From Otis tarda (lineage: Eukaryota > Chordata > Aves > Otidiformes > Otididae), in contig CM048591.1 of assembly GCA_026413225.1 (NCBI GenBank), positions 39,153,803 to 39,217,802 of the forward strand: a stretch of 64,000 nt of DNA, written 5' to 3'. Shown here in pieces: positions 12,270-24,200 of this stretch (its first letter is position 1; each line of letters begins with the position of its first letter). The translations under genes and the position numbers were made by a program. The notes beneath the pieces are model-generated. The model made no database searches. It was not told the DNA's origin and saw nothing but the letters and a program-made list of their open reading frames with translations.

Positions 12270-15200
12270 CTGCAGAAAGCAAGAAGATGTCATCAGCACC
12301 CAATTTTGGAATTTATTTTTCTGCTAAGCAAGAAAGGGATGGAAAGTAGAATATTCTACTGGGGATGGAGCAGGACGGGAGGTGGGGAGGAGGAGGAGAG
12401 GGACAACTCTAAGTTACTTTCACGTTGAATAGGAAAGTATAAAAGACAGTAAAGGAAAAAGAGTCTGTGAATAAAAAAAATATATACACAAACAGTTTGA
12501 ACAACAAAGCAACTGCTGGCCAATTGTCACAAACTAGAAAAATAATATAGAATGCTAAATAAAAAGAGAATGCTAGTAAAGTAATTTTTAAAAACCCCAA
12601 AAGACTGCTAAATATATTATGATAACTGTGCTCAATATCAGTCCTCATTTAGTTTTTCTGTTCAGTAGTAACTGAATCATTAAATGACAGACAAAATGCA
12701 AACAGTAAATTGGCTTATGTGTATTTTACGGTGTTCTATACCAAAATACATTTTGAAGTGCCTTGTTCCTAAGGAAGATACACAATTCAACCTTTTATAT
12801 TAAAATAAAGTGTCTTATCCAAGTGAGGCTTTTTTTTTTTGGCCCAGCCTCACTAGAACTAATAGGCATTTCACCCTTAGTTTCAGCAAAAGAAAGTGAG
12901 AGTGATGACTCCTACCGGTTCCTGTCAGGATTACTCAGGATTTGGCACAAAGTGCAACAGCTTCTTGGCAGTTTCCAAACAAGCTTTATTAAAAAGGGAA
13001 TAAATAGTGCAGTACTGAAGCTATGTAACCTATGAATTACTTACGGAATTACTATTTCTTCTTCTTTTCCACATTTAGCACAAACTTCTAGTTTACCAGC
13101 ACATGGTCGACAAATAATATGGTATGGATCTTTTACAGTCTTCTGGAGGCACTTCACACTGTTAAGAGACAGAAAACATGATTAAAAAATGTTTGTGGAC
13201 ACTTACTAAACATTCTGAGTTCAAAGCCTATATAGACATATTTTTCAAAAGAGGAACAATATGTTATAGGCCAGTTTCACATGAAACTGGTGTTTTAACA
13301 AGCAGCACTATAAAAATCATTGCCTGTCTTCTCTCTCCTGTAACTTTTTCAGAGAACTGATGAAGAAATATAAAATCAAGAATTTTTATTTTTAAAGTGA
13401 CAGAAGAAACTTTTCCATTCATTTCAGTAGGTGGTTTTACTTCAAGAGCTACGTAACTACTTCTTCTGGTGTAATGATAAAAGAAAATAAGAATATGGTA
13501 TAAAAAGATGCATGCATTTTATGAATAAAAAACTTTCAATTACAACACTACAATGTCTTCCTCTTGAACTTCCCAGAGTATAAACAAAGCCAGTGCTGGA
13601 CTTTGCTTTCTATGAACACAAGCCTGGATGGAACTGTATTCTGAATAAACACAACCTAATTACGTAGCAGTTTCTGGCTATTTTTTTTCAAGATGTGATA
13701 AAACTCTGCAGATTAAGTCATTTCTAAAATGCTATGGCATGACATTGAGCTAACATTTCTAAAGCCTTGTATTTTTGGAGAACAGAACCCAGAACTATAT
13801 ATCCAATGTAATGCAGGTGTCCTAAAACTCACTCTTTCTTGGTCCCTCAGGCACTCAAAAGTCTGTCAGGAAAGATTTAGCATGCAGTTCTGAACAGCAG
13901 ATTTGTAGACTTGACTAAAACAAGCTGAAGAAAAATATTAAGTGTTTTTGCACGCCATAAGGAGAGAGGCACTACCTAGCATCTAGTGAAACAGAATTTT
14001 TACTTGCTTTCTCAAATTCCATTCCTAAGTACTGCTGCCTTCTCCCTACTATCTTTATCTAGGCTCTGCTGAGCTTTCATTATTAAGATGAGCATATTCA
14101 ATTCCTTAAGAAGCTTAAAATCACAAGAATTGCTGTAGGACACCTTTGACAAAAGCAAAGTCTGAACTGCCTAGTGTTTCTGGTCTTCCCTCTGCCCCAG
14201 GAAAACCCTACAGTTAGATGTCACTGGAAATATCCACTTAGTTTGGGGGTTTTTTTTTTGTTTTTTTTTTTCTTTTTTATCTTCTATGTTCAGTTGCATT
14301 AGTATTAAAACATTTTTTTTGCCTCTTCCTAGCCCCTAGCAAAGTCTGAACTGCCTAGTGTTTCTGGTCTTCCCTCTGCCCCAGGAAAAACCTACAGTTA
14401 GATGTCACTGGAAATATCCACTTAGTTTGGGGTTTTTTTCATTAGTTTTTTTTTTCTTTTTTATCTTCTATGTTCAGTTGCATTAGTATTAAAACATTTT
14501 TTTTTGCCTCTTCCTAGCCCACACAAAACAGGGGCACTATCAATGCGAAGCTGATAGACTTCTTAAATTTTTAAAATAGTTTAATTTGTAATACTTACAT
14601 ATTTGAAATAAAAGTAAAGTAGGAATAACTTGTGGTTGTACAAACAATAATAATTTTGAAGATGTTAAAAAAAACTAAAAATAAGTTGAGGTACAAAGAA
14701 GTCCTTCATTCCCATCATCTGTGACGTGAAGAATTAATATTTTTCCGTGCAGTCACATTTTTAATGTTTAGAATGTGTTTACTTCATCCAGAAGCTTCAC
14801 CCATTGTCCTTTGAGAACAGCAGCCCACTCAACCATTGTACTGCTGTAGGACGCGCAAGAAAAGATCACCTGTAGAGCTAGAACAGTGTGCAGCCCAATT
14901 TAATTGTTCAAAAAGATGAAGGAAAACATCACATATTCTGTCACAATGCCACTTTTTCTATTTCCAGTGCTTCTCTGATTTACGTGCTTTTTTGCCTGCT
15001 TTTTCTCCTTTGGACACAGGCAGAGAAGAGGCAAAAGAACCAGATCCACCACCACATGATTTGTAACAGCTCATTACCTTTAAATGGGATGCACATAGTC
15101 ATTTGAGAAAAAGTTAAAAAAAGACAAATCCCAACTTTATCCGTGGTGAACAGAACCCAGAATGTTTACTTTGAGAGCCAGTGAGACTTCTATCTAATCA

Positions 15201-18200
15201 AAATAGGGGTTTTTTTACATGAAAGGGCAAAATCTTTTACTAAAACAAAAATATTTGTTGCATATGTTTTCATATTAAAAAGTGAAACTTATTCCAAGTG
15301 GGGGATATAGTATGAACAAACATTCCTACTGAAAATCAAAATAAAATAGACCATCATTCAGGAAACTGCACACATACATTTACAGAACCTCTTCAAGCAG
15401 TTCATAAGTATTTCAGAAGTATCTAACGGAGAACAACACACAAATGCAGCGCTGTAGTTTCTTTGAGTTCAGCACTTCATTGCTGAAACACTAGCTGTGT
15501 CTGCAGCCACTGAGGTAAGGACCTTTGCAGCTGAGCAAGTAAGAAGGACGCAGAGAGTATTTGCTTTAGAAAATCAACCTATCACAAAGCTATAAAATAT
15601 TTCAAGGTATTTATCATCTTTGTTATGTACCTATCCAAAACCACCTAATACAGAACTGTATGCAAGCAATGCTAAACATTTAATATTTAGCATTATAGTT
15701 TCGTATATAAAAAGAGAAAACATGCTAAGAGGTAATAAAACATTGCAAAGTATTGCAAACATTTTGTAGGAACTGAGGCCTCAGTAATGCTGAGAACAGT
15801 GTTGCTCATGAGTTTTGGTATGACACAAAATTATACTCTTCCTCTTCTCATTTCTCTCTTAGATAGTCTTTGTGAACTACAAAAGTTAAGAGATGTGCAG
15901 ATTCTGCTACTATTGACTTGCAACAAGGCCTCGGAAAATCACGTTACAACTAGTTCAGGTTTGACTTGTAGTTGAGGAGGACACAGTGATGGCTTTGGAA
16001 ACATACAAGTACACAGTTCAAGCATTTTAAAAGCAAAGAGGGAAGAAGATGCTTTTCCACTGTGTTTTCTTTTCAAATGTTGGAGATAAAAGACTAATGA
16101 ATCAGGAAATTAACACTGCATATATATTGTCATTGCAGACTCCACATTTGAAGAACATCATATAGTAGCAGCTACTTCTTGTGAGTTTCCAAAACTAGAA
16201 TATTTTCCAAAAAGTTCACAAACTACACTATCAGTGATTAACACTAAGTACGTTAACTTACCATTTTTTAGGTTTTGATAGTAGCTTGTACTTGCTGAAT
16301 TTTACCCGCCACTCCAAGATACCTTTGCAATGCTGACACACTCCATCATGAAGCTTAGCATTTATTTTCTGAACAAATAAATAAAAATTGAAGTAAGTAT
16401 ACATTGAATATTTCCTACTTTTATGAGTATAATCTTGCTTAGAAAGCCTTTCCACGCATCATATGATTAATACAGTATTTAGAAAGATGGTTGATATTAA
16501 CATAGGCATTTCATATACAGTTACTATTAGTAAATTTACTTCAGTGGAAAGAGTGCTGAGGCAGTCTTCTACTTTGAGTAGTCTTCATTATTATTATCAT
16601 AAAGTTAATATTGTTAATCATAGTACTTATTTATGTTATTATATCATTATTTTGTTATCCTTCTTTTATCTCCAGAGATTTTACAAGACAGATATAAGCA
16701 GAAACGAGCCCTGAAATAAGTTTTTATCCAAAGAAGACAAATCACAAGATTTAACATTTAACTTACTATTGCGTAAGTTACCACTATACTACACACTTTA
16801 AGTAAGTAGTCTCAGGATTTTTTTTCTCAGATCAATGAAGTAGAATCCACACATTCTTTGCGATCAAATAATTCGGTCTCTTTCATCATAAACTTCCTTT
16901 ATGGAAAAGTAGTATAATATTGCTCTCAAGTTAAGATTAAAACCTCAAAATGACCATTTAAACTATGGTATATTTTCAAGAATGTAAAGTTTACCTTTAG
17001 ATCTTCTACAGCATTTTGTGTTTAGTTTACTCAGGAATACAAAATGTCTGGTACTATTTGCACAAAGGAAGTTGTTCTGAGATGGGAAGTAGTACCAAAC
17101 CACACCGTTACCTCAAATAGCAAGCAATACAGACTTGTACATTCCATCTACTTTTATTTCTTCTCTATCTAAAAATGTCAGCAGTAACTTTATCTATCAT
17201 AAAAATAGAAATTTCAGAATTTAAAGAAATGCATATAACAAAAAAAAAATCTATTGTGCCTTTTAAAAGATAGCTTAAAAATGGCTACCCTACCAAAATT
17301 ACATTATTAACATGGTCTAAAACACATCCAATTCTTAGAATACCTAAAAGTTCATTGGAACAGAGTTAGCATTCATTAGGATTAGGGTTTACTTTAAGTT
17401 TTACAAATAAACTGAAAAGTAATTCCACGCATACAGTAGCTTCTGAAGCAACTTCCCATTTTTATGACCCACAAGAGCTTCTTACTACTCCACGAAGTTC
17501 TACTTCAATACACCAGACAAAAGAATAAGCTTAGCTTTAAAAACACAGTATCTTATTCTATTTCGAAAAATGCATGTGGCAGAAGAAATGCTACATACGA
17601 GTGAAACTACACTATGGGACTTATTTTCCATTGTTTCAATTTTTACTAAATTTCAACCATTCAGTATAAGTTTTGCCATGGTGCAGTTAACTGAAGGTGT
17701 GGTGATTTTTTTTCTGGTTCAGTTAGAAGACAGTAAATCTTTTATTCAAATGATCAAATACAAACTTGGCATGTCAATTAAAAAAAAAAAGGAAGAAACA
17801 AGGTTTTGCAGAATGCTGGATATTGAATACAGAAAGTTGTGGTTCTGATGTCAGCCATGCATCATGAATTACATTTTCCAAGAAACACAAACATTTGGCT
17901 AATGTGGAAACTTTCTGAGAGAACAAAATAATTGGCAAGTTCTCAGCAGGTATCTGTTAAAGCGCTGGCAATTCAAGCTGCTGTCAGCACTGACCGTGTT
18001 CATTCTTTCAAAATTCATGCAATTTGAAAGTAAGCCTTCTTTTCAGTGCTTCACTAGCACAAAGTAAGCCTTCAAGTAGTATAGCCTGAATAAGCTTCTA
18101 ATAACCTGCAAATGAGCCTGAACTTCGAAGTTCCCTGTCTCCTGATTTGCATTAATTAGTAACACAGGAGGGGAGAATGACACAAACACTGCAATTTGGA

Positions 18201-21200
18201 TTCACAGGTGTTCTTTATTGTGATCAACTATTTTTAGTATTGTTAAGGCAGAACCCAATAAGCATCAAAAGATTGCAATAGTTTAAGCTGAAGACTGCTG
18301 GTTGTCTTTCCAAAGGAGCTAGCTTCCTTGCTGAAAACTACCCAGTTTCCAATAATATGCCGACATCACGTCTGGGGACGGGAGCCCTGTTACTAAGCGA
18401 TGCAGGGACAGGCTCACCAATGCGTAATGCACTTAGAATGCAAGAGGCCACGCTCTGGACTGTATGTGGCATAAACAGGGCAGAAGAAAATGGGAACTAC
18501 TTTCACCTCTCATCTGAAGGATATCCAAAGTTTGTGAAACAGGCAGCCTATTACAAATTCTGCTAAATATTTTGCTATGGAACAAGGAAATACCATAATT
18601 ATTATTAATAGAGCTTTATAAAGCTCTTCCCCCTCTCAATATGCTTATCATCTGGCCCCAGAATACACAACAATCATACGGTGATGAATTTACTTTTTTT
18701 TTTGTTTTTATCACACAAACTAAAACACAGGCCATCCCAAATGCTGAAGATGCCTTTTCATGTTACTCATAGTATAGATATTTGCATGAAAATATTACCT
18801 CATAGCAAGGCCAAGAGACTAGTTATGTGGCATAAAGACTTCTTCACCTTTGCTTCAAACAACAAAGCCCTGCATCTTATCTGATGCCCTCATCCCAAAG
18901 ATTAGTCCTCCCTTTATATTAACACATTGTTTCATCACTAAAAAAAAGGTTTCAGAAGAGAAGTCACACACAAGAGGCTCTAAAGTAAAGTAAAATAATT
19001 GCACAGCAACAATCACATTATCCACATAAAGGCAATTAATCTCTATCAGAGCTGATCTGGGATTTGGATTACTTCTACACAGCCACATTTGAACTGTTCT
19101 GTTTTCTTGGTATGATCAGCGACACCTCAAATATCCGGTGCAAAGATCAGTATTAAGAACACCAACCAAATTGGTGTTCAAAATGGCTAAGAGTCTTCTG
19201 ACATGAAATTAGAGTATAGCTCTGAAGATCACATTTATGTGTAACTTAAGATCCTGATCCAGGCATAAAAATGCTTGGACTTTTCAACTTAAGGCACTTG
19301 TAGGACCACAAATCTTAACATATCAACTCAAAGAAACCACACGGTATCTGCTCAGAAGGTAACAATTGGAAGAAAACAAACAGCTTTTAAGTTTTAATTT
19401 CCTCCTTCTAATAGGCACACATACAGCACAAGCCCTTCCTCCCCATCAGCGATTTCCTGTATTTTTTACTCAGTGTTGGCACTTCAAGTATGGGGTGGTG
19501 TAGTTAATCATTGGCTCAGCACATCTGAATGTAAGAGAGACTGTGACTCTACAATGCCTCTACCAGGCTGTTGACTTAGAAAGTCAATAGACAATGATCG
19601 ACTGATGTAGAGCAAGCAAGCAGGGAGATTTACCGAGTTTAACCTTGACTTGTGTTTATCTTTTAAGTTTATTTTGCTCAGAAAAAAAAAATGCCAAATA
19701 TTTAAATGTTACTACTACTAAAACAAGTTGATAATTTACTGTGGTTTTCTACACTAAATTCAACATTTCCTTTGACCCATCATATCACTTTAAACAGCAA
19801 TGTAGACTTTAAGAAGCAAAGAAAGCTGTCCCTAATTAAAAATTTGGATAAGCTTTTTCAGATTTTTGAAATCACCAAAGAACACATGAGAGTAAGTTCT
19901 CATAACAAATCAGAAGAGAAACTTCCCTGATGGCTCATTTTCCAGTCAGAATGGGGAAGTTTTTAGTTAAATGAAAGAAATCCTTCTGCTGCTTATTTTT
20001 CCCATTAATATTCATTTTTTTTAGTACATGTTGTACCTTGTTTAAACTTTCACATACTTGTATTTTCTTCCTTTTGCCCATTTAATAGCTTACTTTCCCT
20101 TAAGAACACAAAAAACAACAACTCACAGAAAGACCTGAACAGGGTTTGTCAATTTCATTATTCCCTTCCAACTTTTCTACCCAGCTGTTACACAAGCAGT
20201 TAGCTCTGATACACAAGCAGGTGGCAGTGCTTAAGGTCTGAAATAGATTTATTGGTCTGAGAACTACTCTGACAGGTTACATTCTGTTTCTGTCACAGCG
20301 GTTTCTCTGTTACTTTTCTTAATGCGCATTTCCCTGTTTTTGTCAATAGCTCTTTTTTCTTTTGTCATACTTCCCTCCAAGGACAAGGGCAACTCATCCA
20401 GTGCTTACAGTATGTCTATATATTCTCCAAAAAAATTACAGTTATGCAATACAGACATACATAAACAGTCTTAAAGTATACAGTCACAAAATATCGCATG
20501 TGCATATTACATACACACCGTCAGGTCAACTGCATTAACAAAACAGCATCCTCTGTAGGCTCATGTAACCCAATATTAAATCATTTAACAAGTTGCCAAA
20601 AGCAGTTCAGAACGTATTAAAGTAAACAGACGCACCTACACCTACTAACTTGGCACACAAAATAATCCCTAGCTTAAGCTTGCATTAAAGGACACACAAG
20701 CAAGATGTAATGAGGGGGTTTCAAGGAAGCCTCACTGTCTGCTTAGAAGTTTCTAATTATGTGTGAAGCTAGGGTATTTTGATTTACTCTATTGAAAGCA
20801 GACTCCTACTACTGGGTACACTTCAGTGGTCTATTCTGCTGTCAATGAATGCAACGTCAACGCAATCCATAAGCTTACTGTCAGAAGCGTAGGTGATACT
20901 GCTTCAATCAACAAAGCTGAATGCAGCACTTCTGAATAACTACACTGCTCAGAAAAACAAAACTCCACAGGATCTCCAGCACATGACTACAAAGCAGGTA
21001 GAGCAGATCAGCACAGACTAACAAATGTGAAACCCTAATACCAGACAGCAGCTTTTCAGGGTTATAATACACATTTCACCGACTGAAATCAAGTGCTACA
21101 AAGAGCTTCGCTTGCTCACATATTGTATCAGTATTACTTTAAAAATCTATCTTCTACACAGATATTTTCTCATTTCTTTCTAAAGAGAAGTATACTTAAC

Positions 21201-24200
21201 AGGATAACCAAAGCTTTAAAGTCTTCCTTAACATCCATACTGGTAACATATGGATGGTTATGCAGCTAACACTTAAGGCCCTTTCATGTTTTGTTGCTGT
21301 CCTGGTTTCAGCTGGGATGGAGCTAATTTTCTTCCCAGTAGCCACTGTGTCTTTGATTTAGTACGCGATCTGGTATGCTGAAAATACACTGATGTTATTA
21401 GTTGTTACTAAGAGATCAAGGACTTTTTCCAGCTTCCTGGGTTTTGCTAATGTGCAGGTGCAGGAAGTTGGGAAAGGTATAGCCAGTACAGCTGACCCAA
21501 ACTGGCCAAAGGAAGTGTTCCATACCATAGACACCATGCTCACTATAAAAGTGGGGTTGGCTGGCAGGCAGCTTTCTCTCTCTCTCTCAGGAACATGTAG
21601 TTCTGAGATCGCTGCTCAGGACAGTCTCAAGATCACTCATAGTTCTGCTTTGTGATTGCTGCTCAGGACGGGCTGTATTGGTCGTTGGGCAGTGAGAAAT
21701 TGTGCATTGTTCATTTCATATATTTTATTATCCCTATACTTTATTATTAGTTTCTTCTTAATATATATTATTGTTGCTACTAAATCTTCCTTTGCTGTTG
21801 TAGTAAACTATCTTTATCTCAGCCCACGAGTTTTCCTTTCTTTCCGATTCTTTCCTCTATGCCACCTGGGAGGGGAGAGGGTGAGTGAGCAGCTGTGTGG
21901 TACCCATTTGCTGGCTAGGGTTGAACCATGACAATTGCTATAGACTTTAAAACACATGAAATCAAAAGCTTTCTCTAAGCCTAATTCCAAATGGCCATAC
22001 TGGAGACAATGATGTTTAGCTTTTTTCAGATCTGTGACCACAGGTCTGAAAACATGTAAGTAACCAACAAGAGAATGGAAGGACTTGGAAGGACTGACAG
22101 TCAGCTCCCATCCTCTTTCCCACAAAGAACTGAACACACACTTGTGCTCTCTCTCTACTCACCCTCTCGTCTCTGCTGAGTTAGGTTAGAGTCCAGAACA
22201 GATGTTATGCTTGCTCCTGTTCTCCCTACATGAAAGGCTATAACCCAGGCCTGAATGCACTTCTGAACCCAGAATAACAGGGGTGGCTAGAGAGTAGACT
22301 AGTCTACCAAGCTACTCTGCGTTGCAGCAAGAACAGAAGCTAACCAAACTCCACTCCTGTTACCTGATAATTCCAGTTGGCTACTGGCTTATCAATATCT
22401 CCCCTCTGAGCTTCAAGTCATGATCACTGACTCAGCATTTAAGCTCTGTACTCACCTGTTCTGTTCCTACTGCCTTCCCACAGTCTTGATGAGTGTCTCT
22501 ACTAAAGCAGGTCAGTTGTCTATATAGCCAGCTGCAGAACCAGCTGACGTTCAGAGTTAGTAACTTTTGAAATTTAGGGAAATGTGGATTATCATCTGGG
22601 GTGTACTTAGTGAAAGACGCAGAGAAACTGATCAGTCACTTGGGTGTAAATATGAATAACTTTGTGGTTTACCATCTTATTACAATGAAGTTCTAAATGT
22701 TCACATGGAATGCTATTTGCGTTCATGTCTAGAACTACTCCAGCTTCCATGTTGACTTATGTTATATACTTTACATAAACAAATTCCAAGATTCAATAAC
22801 TAACAACACAGTGTGTCTTACCCTGTCCTGGCTCTTCCTTCTTCAGTTCATTCTAAGATGCAAGCTTTCCCAGCACTGTTGCAGGCAGTTACCCAAATAC
22901 AGCAGAGGCAATGTATTTCGCTGCAAGGGTGCTTCACCTCAACTAGCCTATCCCAGAGTAAAACTCTACTAAAGACTGATCTTCAGAGGAAAGACAGATG
23001 GATCTTTCAGCATGTTCTGCAAGTAATCAGATTTATGGTCTTTAAGACGAGAAAATGGATGCCAAGGTCAGTGTCAGACAAAAGAGCACAAAATCTCTCA
23101 AAAAAACCCACAAAACAACTGGGTAATGACAGCCAGCAGGGAAAAGTCAAAAGGCTTAGATCAATTTCCTCTGCAGATACTGCTTCACCAAGAGAAGCAG
23201 CAATAACACTGCAAATAACCACCTCAACTCCACCCACAGCACAACCTGAAGCTACTGTAGTCGATATTCAACACTGCTAATGCAGTGCGCAAATGCAGCA
23301 GGATAAAAAATTTAAGCTAAAAAGCATTCTGCAGGCTTTCAAGACAGTATTGCATTGGACAGTGTATAATGGTAGTCAAAAATAGGCCAAATACCTAAAA
23401 AGCAAACAAAAAAAAATAGCAGTGATTTACATTCATTTACAGCAGTCATTAACAGTGATCCACCCTCTTTCAGGAGCTCTAAGCATTCTTCTGACCTACT
23501 GAACTAGTGAGAGGTGGAAAGGAAGAATGCCCCACTCCTGTACTGGTCTCTGTGATCAAATTGCTACTATTTCTTCCTTTCCCTCACCACACCTTGAACG
23601 TCTGTGGTGCATGTGATCATTCAGGACCACACAAGAAATAATTTGCTTGAAACAAAAAGAAAAAAAAAGACACAAGTCCATATCACAGTTAATGCCCACA
23701 GGGAATCTTGGCTACATTCAAAACTTTTTCAAAAAATTGTATTTGTTTCAGTGCATGGTACGCTGTAGCCAGGTCTAAATGATACAAAATATTTTTAAAG
23801 GGAAGAAAAACAGCTATGTGGGTATTAAAGTGATTACTTCAGTAACAAAACTGATGTCAGAACTCAGTTCCTCTTTGAAGGCTTTTCTGATAGACCAACT
23901 CTCTAGGATATTTTTGTGTATGTGTTTAGAGGCCAGACAGGAAAACACTCTCCTTATCTGGGATCAGTGACTCACACATTAAATAACACTGGCAAGCCCC
24001 AGAAAGCAGCCTGTTCAACTTGCAGAACCAGTCCTACAACATCTGGGAAAAAAAAAAAAAATAACAACACTAAACCACAAAACCTCCAAACTTCCCCCTT
24101 TAGTACCACTACTTTAACTTACTACTTTCTTTCCCTCCTCTCAGTTCTTTTTGACAACTCAATCAGGTTCAATTAGAGATATTGACATAACAGCAATAGC

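Noticed and set aside
21358-22137. Frames of 61-107 codons in and beside the LTR
   Set aside because: They run across LTR sequence and its flank with no recognisable product.
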